This document shows positions 1 through 10,796 of a stretch of 64,000 nucleotides of DNA, piece by piece (position 1 is the first letter of the stretch; each line of letters begins with the position of its first letter). A program made the position numbers and the translations under genes. Source of the stretch: Aedes albopictus (taxonomy: Eukaryota; Arthropoda; Insecta; Diptera; Culicidae); assembly GCF_035046485.1 (NCBI RefSeq), contig NC_085137.1:457617004-457681003 (forward strand), read 5' to 3'. The notes under the pieces were generated by a model. It had not been told where the DNA came from. It worked only from the letters and a program-made list of their open reading frames with translations, and searched no databases.

Positions 1-956
1 TTTGATGACAAAAAATTGTTTTTTTTTTTTATGTAAACAAACGATTTTCTCTTTATCTCACCATGCGCCTCTACAATTGGGGGTCATCCGAATAAGCCTA
101 TAACGATATAAAAAAATACGAGTCTAATTATTTTCGATAAACTACAAAACCGCCATGTATCACGATGTTTGGAGACACACTATCGATTTTCTATGGAATG
201 GTTGTATTATTAAAAAAAATCTTGATGAAGTCGATTAGATTGGTTGTTTCTCACTGCTAGGTGAATTTATTGTTATTAAATTCATTGAAGACTACGAAAT
301 ACGATTCATTACTAATTTGGGTGTCATTTGGGTTGCGAAAATACGTCAAAATAATTTGATCAGTTTTGATGTATTAGGTGCTCCACTGTGCGTTGGCCGT
401 TGGGTAGACGAATATCACAGATGTGATAGTTCACAATGCGTTCTAAGCATTTCAGAAGAAAAGAGGTCAACCTGTTGGGCCTGAAACTCTTTGTTTCTTT
501 ATACGACGCCCGATTCAATTTTGGAATAAACTTTACAGTAATATTCCGCCTAGATTTGGGAATATACCCTGTAGAAAAACTGCAAAATGATATTTTTCAA
601 AACATGTCTGAAATAATCAAATCTCTACTGAAGCAAAATAGGACTAAATCCCATCTGCCCCGGACTGTGACTGGGAATTCCTGAAACGCAAAGTTTACGA
701 AGTAACATTCACATGTTCGAAAAAGATGTACAAAATGTTTACGAAGTCGCTCGCTCACTGCAGATGGTACGTGCCCAGTTTATAGCCTCCGCTTTTTTTT
801 GCAGCACGTACGGAAGTGGAACCATTTCGGCAGTGCTTCTACTTTGGACACTTTTCTGCTGTAACTCAGCCAATTTTGAACCAATTGGCATTATTTTTGG
901 AACGAAGTGAGATATCTATAGTATCTGGCCGTGTACAAAATTTCTAGTCAATTGAT
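1..956. other. AT-rich sequence with no recognised feature
   Basis: This stretch is AT-rich with scattered T and A runs. I see no splice-supported coding exon, RNA gene or repeat with clear ends. The short open frames are unremarkable in composition. Confidence 0.5.
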
Positions 957-1035
957 TTTGAATTGACTGAGTTGTGACGAAAAACTAACCAAAATACCAG
1001 CCATTGCTCAAGTAGCTCGGCATCGGTACTCTATC
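957..1035 (+). repeat. Dispersed repeat, copy 1 (second copy near 44.5 kb)
   Basis: About 70-80 bases starting TTGACTGAGTTGT and containing CAAAATACCAGCCA recur at 44534-44600 in the same orientation at roughly 80% identity by eye. The homology seems short, so this is probably part of a larger unrecognised transposon. I could not fix the ends. Confidence 0.5.
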
Positions 1036-1180
1036 TGAAGTTGTACCTCAAACAAATGAAAAAAAAAATCAGTCCAATCAGATCCGGATATGATACAGTT
1101 GAGAATTTATGGTGGTGTAAATATTGGGTTCCTATTTAAACATCGAGCTTGTTGCAATTTAAAACAAATACTCCCAACCT

Positions 1181-1590
1181 TTAATCTTCAGAATTCCCAT
1201 CACGCCAAGACCATAGTTCCACAAATTGCTCGTAAGGTGTCGTCTGCTTCCCATAATGCGCCCCACTTATCTCCAGTATGCAATAAATCACATCGCCAAA
1301 GCTGCCAATGGCAATCTGTGTTTCGCTGTGTATCGCGCTGACCAAGAGCTGCCAGTCCGGATCCATTGTGGCCGCGTTGCTGCATCCTTTCGGTACCCAG
1401 TAGGTACCCAGTTCACGGAAAAATACCACACAGTCGTTGGAAAAGAGCAAGCATTTGCACTTGAACTATATGGAAAACTGTGGTGATCGTCATCGTTAGC
1501 TTACGTTGTTGTCGAGAGCCATTCATCGATGAACGATTATTCATTTCCACTTGTACGGGTGTCCCCTCCACATGCTGGAAAAATATTATG
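1181..1590 (-). pseudogene. Possible coding remnant or terminal exons, unrecognised protein
   Basis: On the minus strand a frame ending at 1181 (stop TAA) runs about 95 codons from near 1470. It has balanced codon composition and a plausible sequence (VVFFRELGTYWVPKGC, then WQLLVSAI, IGSFGDVIYCILE). It begins just after an AG preceded by a pyrimidine-containing tract. A second open segment upstream (about 1500-1575) has an AG acceptor and a GTAAGC donor. The gap between them is only 39 bases and the phases do not join, so a simple two-exon model fails. No AATAAA follows the stop. It may be a decayed gene fragment, a real exon whose partner I have mis-assigned, or chance. I do not recognise the family. 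Confidence 0.3.
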
Positions 1591-1599
1591 TGCTTAACC

Positions 1600-2770
1600 A
1601 ATTTTGCAAATTCTGTATTTTCTCCAGGTGGAATGTAGCTTGGGGGGAAAATGGGTGTAATGATCTAAAGATGGATAATGTTGTATGATAATTTTCAAAG
1701 TCTATGCCTTTTCAAGTATTGAAATATGTAGTTTGAAGCAACTCTTTTATTTCATATCAAATTCATGGAGACGCATGGTTGTTAACAAACATGTAGCACA
1801 ATCGCATGCTTGATTCATTTTATTCCACTACCCCCTATTGGTTTGTCAAATGTTTGACCATCAGAGTCAAAAGAGGCCAGCAAAAGTGGTCCATAAATTA
1901 TCCGGTCCAATTGGGGCTGCCTCAACGATGTCCGTCCGTCCATGATTCTTGACTCTCTGCCTGGTGGAGGAATCTGTCTGAGCAGGGGCGATTTATCGAA
2001 CAGGAAACTGGATAGAAGACGAAGTGTATTCCTACTACGTTCACGTGTGCTTGGAGTGTATGGAGAAAAACAATTTGTCGTACATTTACGACGACGACGT
2101 ATCCTATGTGGGATGGTATCGTATCGAAAGAGTGCAACTTAGTTCCTGGAATGCATGCCATGCATGCCAGCATGCTTGGCGTTTGTGTGTGTTCTTGGGA
2201 AACTGATGATTTAGGTACTTTGCGGTGAACGGGTGTGAGATATGAGGTGAGAGGTGTGCTTTTACTTATCTTGCAATAATGTTACTCATGTGTCAAGTTG
2301 TGGTTTGTGCAATGTGTACAAAGCAGTAGATGGAAAGTCAGAGTTAGTGATTAGGTATCAACTTTCCAACTTTTCCATACAGAGCAATAAAATATTCTAC
2401 ATATTTGAAAAATATCTGATTCTGAACAACTTTGGTGAAGAAACCTTATAGTTCTGAGATAATATTTCTTAAAGATAAAAAGTTAGGGTGGTACTTAAAA
2501 AAAGGTTCCTTACAATTTTTTTTTTCTGGAAACCTACTTGGCGTACCGATTTTTTAGAACAAAAACGTTTTGATATTTTTTGATAATTGTTAAATTATTT
2601 TTATTCTAAATTTAATCATGGAAAATTTTATTTTCCGTGTCACTTTTAGGAAAATCGTTTTAGTGTGTATTCAACTCCCTTAAACGCTTCCACTATAATA
2701 AAATGATTGAGGAAACAATTAAAATACGTAATTGTTGTGGTTAAATACAAAAGAAAACAATGACATCTGA
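1600..2770. other. Unassigned AT-rich sequence
   Basis: No repeat or gene with clear ends was found. A 74-codon plus-strand frame at 1982-2206 has a slightly protein-like cysteine pattern and is treated under findings. Confidence 0.4.
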
Positions 2771-2778
2771 AAGGTTAA

Positions 2779-2877
2779 CCTAATTACCAAAACATCACTT
2801 TTGATTGCCAGGCAAGAAAAAATACAAAAAATTCTCAAGCAATACCCCGTCTAAAGGCGGGGTTGGGTATCAAAGGG
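2779..2877. mobile_element. Possible piggyBac-like MITE flanked by TTAA
   Basis: TTAA at 2775-2778 and 2878-2881 bracket 99 bases. The right end reads as CCCTTTGATACC on the complement and the left as CCTAATTACC, so the inverted ends match only partly. Two better TTAA-flanked copies at 35.1 and 58.1 kb make the assignment reasonable but not firm. Confidence 0.35.
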
Positions 2878-2884
2878 TTAAGGC

Positions 2885-3555
2885 GTTTAAATTAATTTCG
2901 AAAATATGTTTTCTTATAAAAGGGCATTTACTACAAAAATTTAAGAGGTACAAGTTTGCCACCTTCGACAAAAAAGGGTGACAGAAATTTTAAATGTTTC
3001 GCAGACATGAAGACCTAGCTCACATATATTCATTAAGCATTTCAGAAGCTGGTAACATTGACAGAATATGATATAAGCCATCTTAACATTAAGGACTCAT
3101 TAGAAGATAGAAAAATACGTATGTAAATCAAGTTTTAAGTGACTATAAAGTGTCATCTAGACCCAGAATTGTATATAGTGTTTTTTTTTTACATCTGACA
3201 GCACTGCTCCAGTTATATAAAACTCAATACAAATTTCATTTATCTAGCTGGAAAGCTATTTTGTCTATTACAAAACTCCATCACGCTCCTGAATGTCAAC
3301 AGAAAGACCCCATTGTTCCGCCCCTGTCTAAGACAAATTTTTTCCCCCTAACCTAGACAAAACCGTGAGTTAAACAGTTTTACAAAACTAACATAGTATT
3401 GAACGACTTCTTATCGACATGATATTGCTTAAATGACATCGGCTCCGTAATGCCTATTGCGCATGAGCTTTTAACCCTTTGGAGCTGGGGGGTGGGGGGG
3501 GGGGGGGGTGTTGGTGGTGATTGTCATATATGACCCCAACGTAGAAACGGCTGTA
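2885..3555. other. Unassigned sequence with a G-run at 3487-3508
   Basis: AT-rich sequence without a recognised gene. A G-rich tract of about 20 bases with one T sits after a TTAACCC motif at 3471. That motif resembles a piggyBac-like end, but no right end was found. The G-run could form a quadruplex. Confidence 0.4.
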
Positions 3556-4123
3556 TAAATTACCCATTCGATAAAACAGAATACTGTCTTCGGCAAAGTT
3601 GTTGCAAATTGAGTCCTCTATTAGGGAAAAATAAGAATTTGTTTTCGGGACTTCATTGATAACCTTGAACATCTTGAACACCATGATATTTGGAAAAACG
3701 AAATAATTGACATACCTATTATTCTAAAAGCTGAATTTGGATGTGGGTTACATTTATATGTATTCACTAGCAGTCCCCGGCAAACTATGTCTTGCCCGGT
3801 TGTGGTGGTTTAACAACTGTTGAGGTCATTGCAGCACGGCACTCTAGATTAGTTTCATTTCGATCGTGTTGATTTTCTTCCAAGGTCATGCAAAATCACT
3901 ACTTTCTCAATTTTCTAACTTTTTCAGTTCATTTTCGTAACTTTTTTCACTTATAAACACAGCCACCATGAATACGCATCAAATCATGCAAGAATCATTC
4001 TGCTCGATTCAGCCGTTCGTGAGTTTTGTTGCCTCAAAGGAACTCTAAACTCATTTTTATATATATAGATTAAACCTTCGTCAAGAATATCAAAAGGTGT
4101 TTTATATTCTGAGATGTTCTAGG
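3556..4123 (+). repeat. 265-bp tandem duplication, copy 1 (interrupted by a Helitron)
   Basis: Apart from an insertion at 3767-4069, this copy aligns end to end with 4124-4388: 265 bases in each, and only two substitutions noticed. The two copies are directly adjacent, so this is a recent tandem duplication. Copy 1 later received the insertion, or copy 2 was made from the uninterrupted form. Confidence 0.9.
3767..4069 (-). mobile_element. Non-autonomous Helitron
   Basis: On the minus strand the insert starts TCTATATATATAAAAATGAG and ends in CTAG. This is the 5'-TC...CTRR-3' pattern of Helitrons, which insert between A and T without duplicating the target. The neighbouring tandem copy keeps the empty site (A at 4334, T at 4335), and the insert falls exactly between those bases. 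It is 303 bp and has no coding capacity, so it would need Rep/helicase from elsewhere. The ends resemble a widespread insect Helitron type as I remember it. Confidence 0.85.
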
Positions 4124-4388
4124 TAAATTACCCATTCGATAAAACAGAATACTGTCTTCGGCAAAGTTGTTGCAAATTGAGTCCTCTATTAGGGAAAAAT
4201 AAGAATTTGTTTTCGGGACTTCATTGATAACCTTGAACATCTTGAACACCATGATATTTGGAAAAACGAAATAATTGACATACCTATTGTTCTAAAAGCT
4301 GAATTTGGATGTGGGTTACATTTATATGTATTCATTAAACCTTCGTTAAGAATATCAAAAGGTGTTTTATATTCTGAGATGTTCTAGG
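4124..4388 (+). repeat. 265-bp tandem duplication, copy 2 (empty Helitron site)
   Basis: Uninterrupted partner of 3556-4123. It gives the pre-insertion sequence across the Helitron junction at 4334/4335. The right edge of the duplication is at 4388, where the next sequence diverges. Confidence 0.9.
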
Positions 4389-5600
4389 TGTTCCAAACTG
4401 TCCTATAGTAAAGTCCTTCAAATCTACAAGAATATTTTTTTGTTTTTTCGCCACAAATAATAGCATTTCATAACCTACTGGGGTCCGTGAAGCTCTTGAC
4501 ATATACAATGTCATTTATAGATACTTTAGGGATATTGCAGGTCAGCCAAACTACCTTGGAGTTCAGAACATCAGGTCTACACTCGTAATAGTAGCCATAT
4601 CTGTTATACTGAGTAACGTTGCATAATCAATCGCTGTTATTGGAGCAATCTGAAGTCTACTAGCTCATAGGTTCCCAAACTTTTCGGGTGTGCGACCCCC
4701 CTTTGCCAGCAGACGTACTTTTCGCGACCCACCATAGAAATTCCCTCATTTGTTGTCTGTTACAGTAAAACATTCATCTGTCCCTCGCGACCCCCTGGAT
4801 GAAGGCCGGCGACCCCCTTGGGGGGTCACGACCCACAGTTTGGGAAACTATGTACTAGCTTATTATAAACCTTTAGGACATTTAGGGTCATCCAAACTGT
4901 TCTATAATAAAGTCCTTCAAATCTACAAGTATAACTTTATGTGTTTTCACCATTAATAATAGTATTGCATAATCGGCTGGAATCCGCGAAGCTCTAGAAA
5001 TCTTAAATGTAATTAGTTGACACTACAGGGATATTCCAGGTCAGCCAAACTATCTTAGAGTTCAGGACTTCAGGTCTACACTCGTAACAAGAGCCATATC
5101 TGCTATACTGAGTAACGTTGCCTGTTTATCCGTGGTAACTAGACCAATCTGAAGTCTACTTTTTATTATAAACCTTTGGGACATTCAGATTCGTCCAAAC
5201 TGTTCTATTATTAAGTCCTTCAAATCTACAAGAAAAGCTTTATGTGTTTTCACCATAAACAATAGCATAACATAATCTGCTGAGATCTCTGAAGCTCTTG
5301 AAATCTCAACTGTCGTTTAGAGACACTATCGGAATGTTCCAGGTCAATCGCGGTGACTGGATCAACCTGAAGTCTGCTATATATTATTATGAACCTTTGG
5401 GACATTGAGGGTAGTCCAAACTATCCTGATGTTTAGCTCTTGATAGTAGCAGTAGTTATTCTCACAATGAACTTTAGACTGTAATCTGTAATCCCCCTGG
5501 CATATCATGAGTCATTTTAAGATAGTTTTGAGATATTCCAAATCAATAAGACTACTCCTGAGACCATAGCTTCAGGTCTCCACTTATGATAACAACTTCA
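4389..5600 (+). repeat. ~304-bp tandem repeat, about four degenerate units
   Basis: The phrase CCAAACTGTTCTAT followed by GTCCTTCAAATCTACAAG occurs near 4393, 4893 and 5196, with a weaker fourth unit at about 5415. Spacing is 303-305 bp once the hAT insertion is subtracted. The same phrase appears in the repeats at 53.8-54.4 kb and inverted at 57.6 kb and 9.5 kb, so these belong to one superfamily associated with the minisatellite arrays. Confidence 0.8.
4666..4852. mobile_element. hAT-type MITE, TSD TACTAGCT
   Basis: Inverted ends CATAGGTTCCCAAACT and its complement enclose 187 bp with GACCCCC/GGGGGTC subterminal motifs. Identical 8-bp flanks TACTAGCT lie at 4658-4665 and 4853-4860. Eight-base duplications and these ends are typical of the hAT superfamily. 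It is too short to encode transposase. It interrupts a unit of the ~304-bp tandem repeat, so it is younger than that array. Confidence 0.92.
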
Positions 5601-5839
5601 GCCACTACGTTAAGTAGTGTTACATATTCCACTGTACTCATCGAAGCATTGATTGATTTGTCTTTATTTAAGAGACTTTCAGCCCTTGGCTGCTACGTCT
5701 GTCTCACCAAAGCAGTTACAGGAACAAAAAGAGTTGTATCTAATATATTTTTGGGGTATTATGGGCTTCCTTACTGTTATGAAGCTTATATGATAAAAAC
5801 AACCACTGTAACTTCAGAACCCGACTAGAAAGTTATATC

Positions 5840-6260
5840 AAGTTTATATCATATTATGTTATGATGTTAAAATATTTTTCAATAACTTATTACATTATAC
5901 ATTAGATGCAGGATGGTGTTCAATAAACTAAAATTGTAACAAAAATCACACTGGACTTATCAAGATAATATCTTATTTTGTTATACAGTATTGTTCCGAT
6001 TTTATCACGCCCCTTATCGAAAATGCTTTAAAATATTCTTCACAATCTATACGCATTTTCAATATTTTAAACGTTGCAAAACACGCCTTCAACATTCAGA
6101 ATCAAAACTAAATTATATGACAATGATTTATCAAACAACATTTATAACATGATGTGATATAATTGAGTTCTAATATTTCAATAACACCAAGGATGTTGAA
6201 TATGACTAAATCACAACGAGTTATAAGTATCATAATTTGTTTTAATTATGTTATATTTTT
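5840..6260. other. Very AT-rich segment with ATATGATATAA/TTATAACA words
   Basis: Variants of TTATATCATA and GTTATGATG recur through this stretch. Similar words occur at 12.63, 14.66 and 45.05-45.3 kb. It may be the body of an old DNA transposon family; no ends were identified. Confidence 0.3.
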
Positions 6261-6279
6261 GTTAGAATTTTCTAATCGA

Positions 6280-6540
6280 GAAGACACACTGGACATGATA
6301 GATTACAAATCGTAGCTTTGTATAATAAAAGAGGTTACCGTTACACCCATAGACTTAAGGATCTAAACTCAAGAACAGTTTGGCTGAAGTAGGATATCCC
6401 AACTAATCTGATATTGTCTATTAACCTTTCAGAAGACTTACTGGACATGATAGATTACAAATCATAGTTTTGTATAATGAAAGAAGTTACCGGTACACCA
6501 GTAGACTTTAGGATCTTATCTCAAGAACACATATAACGAT
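6280..6540 (+). repeat. 151-bp tandem duplication
   Basis: A block beginning AGAAGACACACTGGACATG at 6280 is repeated at 6431 with about 85% identity, including GATAGATTACAAATC and the closing CTCAAGAAC. It lies just outside the left edge of the minisatellite array. Confidence 0.75.
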
Positions 6541-6779
6541 CTTATCTCTTCTGATTAATTGCAAAATAGAATGTTCTGCAAATATCAAGAATTTATAAAC
6601 GTCGCTACGAAGATTCCAATTATAGTTATTTTTTCAGTAGCTGGCAACACTGCTACAAAATGGAAAAAAATCTTATCATGCAAGATCCATGGCAATGAAG
6701 GTAATGCAAATGTTAAAAAAAGGTTTAAGTACACATGTACAAAATGCCATTCAGTATTTATGAAGTGGATTATTCCGAG

Positions 6780-9370
6780 AATGTTTCAATCATTTTTTGC
6801 GGAATTAAAAAAAATAGTTACAACTTTTTTATTACTTCCTACAAGAATTCCCTCAGACTTTTTTCAAAAAAAAACTATTTGGATTCCTCCATGAATTGCT
6901 CAAATGATATTCTAGCATTTCCTCTAATGGTTCCTCTAAGAATTCCTTTAAGGATTCTTCTATGATTTTTTTAAATAACTTATTCTGGGTTTTACCTTTA
7001 AACACTTCCAAGGACATCTCCAAGATTTTTTTTTTCAAAAATCCTCCCAAGGAATTTTTGAAATGCTTCCAAATGCTTCTCGAGGAATTCTTCCAAGGAT
7101 TTGCCGAGAACTCTTGCAAAAACAAATTTCAGCAGGTAGTTGAAGAAATCATCCGGGTTTTTTTACAGGCTTTCTCTGCTATGTTTTTCTCTGAGGAATC
7201 TTTCAGAAATTTCTTCTAGGATTGCAGAAATAATTCCATGAACATCTTCAAGGATTTATCCGGAAAACTCTCCATCAATTCTTTCAAATTATCCCTCCAA
7301 GAATTCTTCCAAGAATGCCTACAGGATATACTTCCTGATACTAGGAAGACTCATCCATAAGTTCACCTAAGAACACATCTTTTCAAAAAATTTCTCTAGA
7401 AACTTCTGCAGAAAACCCCAGAAAAACTCCCAGGTAAATTCTTGGAAGAAATATAAAAAAATCTATAAAGGAATCTATGTAAGAATTTATTATAAAAAAA
7501 AATCTGAGGAAAACCTTAGAAGAATTTCCGGTGAAATTCTTGCAAGAATTCCGGAATACATCTTGAAAAGACTGCCTAGAAGAATCCATGAAATAATTTC
7601 TGAGAATATCCTTGAAACAAACTCTATTGAAATCGTCAAAAGAATACGTGTATAGATCATTGAAAGAATTACTGAAAGTACCCTTGCAAGAAGACCTGAA
7701 AAAATGTTATAGAAATCTTTGGTAAAGCGTCTGGGAGAATTTTCAGAAAAAATATTAAAAATATAAAAAAAAACCTGAAAGAAATCCTTGGAGAGCTTTT
7801 AATGAAAGGATTTCTCGATTGGAATAAACATTGGAAGAATACTTGGGGAAATCTTTGAAATATTTTCTGCAGGAAATTAAAAATAGGGTTTTAAAAAAAA
7901 TCTTGAAAAACCCCCTGTGTAATCAGTGGAGAAATTCCTGGAAAGATCGTTTTATCAATTTGAAGGTACTCTTGGATGAATTGCCAGGCGTGCCCTTGAA
8001 AAATTTTCTAGAAGAATTCTTGGAGGAATGTCTGGAGAAATTCTTTGAAGATCTTTGAAATACAGGACAGGAGCATAAAAAAATCCTAGGGATTACGTTG
8101 GAAGAATTCTTGAAGAAATTCTTGAAAGAAGTTACAGAGGTATCTATGTGAAAATGGCTGGACAAATCCTTGAAAGAAAAAAAAACATTTGATCGTAAAA
8201 AATTCTTGAGATACCTGTAAACGAATTTCTGCAGAAATTCTAGGCAGAATTTCAAGCCATTCTTGAAAAAGAAATACCTGGAAATTTTCGGATGAGTCCG
8301 TAGAAGAATTTTTGGACAAGCCTTTTTAAGAATTGAGAGAATTGTCTCCTTGAAGGCAAACTTTGAAAGATTCCTTTTAAGAGTTCCTAGATGAATCTTT
8401 AGAAGCATTCCTAGAGAAATCATTGAAAGAATATTTGGAAAAACCCTTGGAAAATTTTCTTGAGGAATCTTGGCAAAAATTACAAAAGTGCCCTTTAAAA
8501 CTTTGCGGTTGAGGGGGTCATACATGATCCTGGCCGAGCATACTTACCGAACGTGTTCGCTGCAGCATCGGCAAAACAATTCAGCCGAGAAGGTTAAATA
8601 ATTACTGGAGGTATCCTTGGAAGATGCCGTAGAGAAATTTTCGGAAGATTCTCTCGAGGAATCCTTTAAGGCAAATTCCTTACTTGTCCTTTCAAGAATC
8701 CTTATAAGAATATATGTAAAAAAACCTAGGTATAATTTCCTCAGGATGTCTTGGAAATATTTGAGGAGCAATCCTCAAAAAGTTATCTGAAGAAGTCTGA
8801 AGAAACCCGCGAAGGAATACCCTTAGGGATTCTTGCAAGAATTTATTATGGAATCCTTGGAAAAAAAATGAGAGGATTTCAAGCATGTACCATTGAAGGA
8901 ATCTCTGGAAGAATACATAGAAGAGTTCGTGAAGGTTTTTTTTGAAAGCATTTTGAGCATGTATTCTCATAGGAACTCCTGGAATATTGTTTTGAAGAGT
9001 TCTTGGAGGAAATATTAAACTGAAGGAATCCTTGGCATAATACCAAGAAGAATCGTAAAACAATTCCCGAATAAGCCCTTGGTAGAATACTTCGACTCCT
9101 CAAGGCAAGTTCGTGGACTATGTTAAAAAAAATACAGGCTATTTCTTCAAAGAGTTCCTCGAGGGAAAAAATAAGAAGGAGTTCAAAAAGTCCTTGTCAA
9201 AGTTTATGGAGCCATTTATTTTTGGGATAATTCCCTAGAAGAATCATTGAAATATTACCTGGAGGTATTTTAAGAAAAAATCCTGAAGGAGTTATTGGAT
9301 GAGGTCCTGTGGAAGAAATAATTTCTGGAGAAATCCGTGGAAGTATTACCTCAAAATATCATGAAAATAA
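6780..9370. repeat. Degenerate GAATTCCT-type minisatellite, strand-switching
   Basis: The block is made of 12-15-bp words related to AAGAATTCCTCCAAGG. Up to about 7380 the C-rich (TCC) strand is on top. From about 7440 to 9370 the complementary G-rich (GGA) form is on top, so orientation flips once. The many open frames here with ...FLEEFLEE... or ...SSRNSS... peptides are translations of the repeat, not genes. Near 8500-8590 a short non-repeat piece with GGGGGTCATACATGATCC interrupts it. Confidence 0.88.
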
Positions 9371-9394
9371 CTTGTATGCCAGTCAGAGGCTTGG

Positions 9395-9600
9395 TCAGAG
9401 GAGGAAGCACAAATGACACCACAAAGAGATACTTGTTTTATTTTGAAGTTCAACTGACATAAACGTACAGGAATTACAACGATGGAGTAAGGAGAAACAT
9501 GAGTAGAACTTGTATACATTGAAGGTCTTAATTCCAGAACAGTTTGGGTGAACTAGATCTCCAAGTGAATGCTGCAAATCTATGAAATTTAAGCAAGAAA
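9395..9600 (-). repeat. Outer repeat unit, related to 57.5-57.65 kb
   Basis: GAAGGTCTTAATTCCAGAAC and the following AGTTTGG, ACTAGATC and CCAAGTGAATG words match 57590-57650 closely and the 54.2-kb units in inverted orientation. It sits directly at the right edge of a minisatellite array, as does its counterpart at 57.4 kb. Confidence 0.75.
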
Positions 9601-9675
9601 AAAATACAAAAAAATACGTATTCTGGCGTATTTAGCTCTGAGATAACAGCTTTGTTTGAATATGCATGGCCACTG

Positions 9676-10100
9676 GCCAGTGTTTCCAGCAATATCATGA
9701 TTGTTATGTTGTGTTATAATGTGAAATAACTAATTGATCTTGAGGTTCACTAGAGCATTGTTGAACATTCGAATTGCCTGTCTCATATCGAGTTTGAGGT
9801 ATTAAACTTTTTTATCCTTTATGACCAGTGTTGCCAGTTACTATAAGAATTTTACATGCTTATATGACACCATAGATGCCACTTGCTACATAATCTTGAG
9901 TGTATATTCAAATTCGATATTTTCTCTCCAATCCGTACAATTAATACATGTTGATTATAATTTTAGCAGTGTTGCCAGTTCCAGAGACAATAAAACACAG
10001 TTTCTACAAGCAATTATTTATGCTCATTCTTGACAACCCCATTGTAATGCATCAGAAGCAGATCTATGTTTTCGATGCAGCAATGTTGCTAGCTTTGACA
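9676..10100 (+). repeat. ~140-bp tandem repeat with CAGTGTTGCCAGTT
   Basis: The motif occurs near 9824 and 9965, with weaker forms at 9676 and 10078, spaced 113-148 bp apart. The complement (AGCTGGCAACACTGCT) lies at about 6638-6655 on the other side of the minisatellite, which hints that these once formed the arms of a larger foldback. Confidence 0.5.
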
Positions 10101-10179
10101 AAAAGGATAATGCCACTGGGTGGCATTTGTTGTCATTTCAAAGTTTACAAAACATCACATTCGTCAATTTAGATAACTA

Positions 10180-10796
10180 TTTCAGATATGATTGGATTTT
10201 GAAACTGCATTTTGAACGTTGAAAAGTGGACGTAAAAAGAATCCCCGTAAAAGAAACAGACGTGAAAAGAGGTTTGAGTGTACTGAAAATCTAATTTCAT
10301 AGTTCTTTTATTTCCTAGTTATTCTTTAAATTTTCAACTTACATTTACTACCACCAAACACAACATTGCCATAATCTGTTTAGCCTTTGAAGCAAGGATA
10401 TACAACAACACATGATTCCCATGAGCTGCTTCCTGAGTCAATTCAACTTGTGTCTACAAATCAGCTTTTTATCTGATATCACAGTGACGGGGAAGCATCA
10501 CATGGTACAGCCAGAGTCTGGAGCCATTGAGACGCAACCTTTTGTGTGCCTTTCGAAAACATCCGAGATAGGAACGGGAAGCCAAACATTATCGTTTGAT
10601 GATGTTGTTCGTCGGCTCACAGGCTTGTGCCTGTTGTTTGTAGGAGGAGTGGCACCCACCTTTCATTGGTGTCCGAGATTCTGAAAAGTCGACCTTCATT
10701 AATCTTTGGCCTCAAGCGTGTTTTGACTGACTGCAAGGTGGAAAACATGGTGCGCTACAGTGTCGGTCAGGGTAAATGAAACTTGTCGGGTAAATG
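10180..10796. other. Sequence without repeat signature
   Basis: Moderate GC content and no repeat signature. A 90-codon plus-strand frame at 10412-10684 has no family feature that I recognise and no convincing splice sites. I make no call. Confidence 0.4.

Noticed and set aside
1500..1590. Two-exon model joining the 1181-1590 segments
   Set aside because: The implied intron is 39 bases, shorter than expected in mosquitoes, and the phases disagree.
7923..8525. 200-codon frame, and similar frames at 29718-30263, 49098-49523, 56167-56625, 54964-55311
   Set aside because: All are translations of GAATTCC-type minisatellite (SSRNSS, FLEEFL, GIPSGI words), with no domain and no splice logic.
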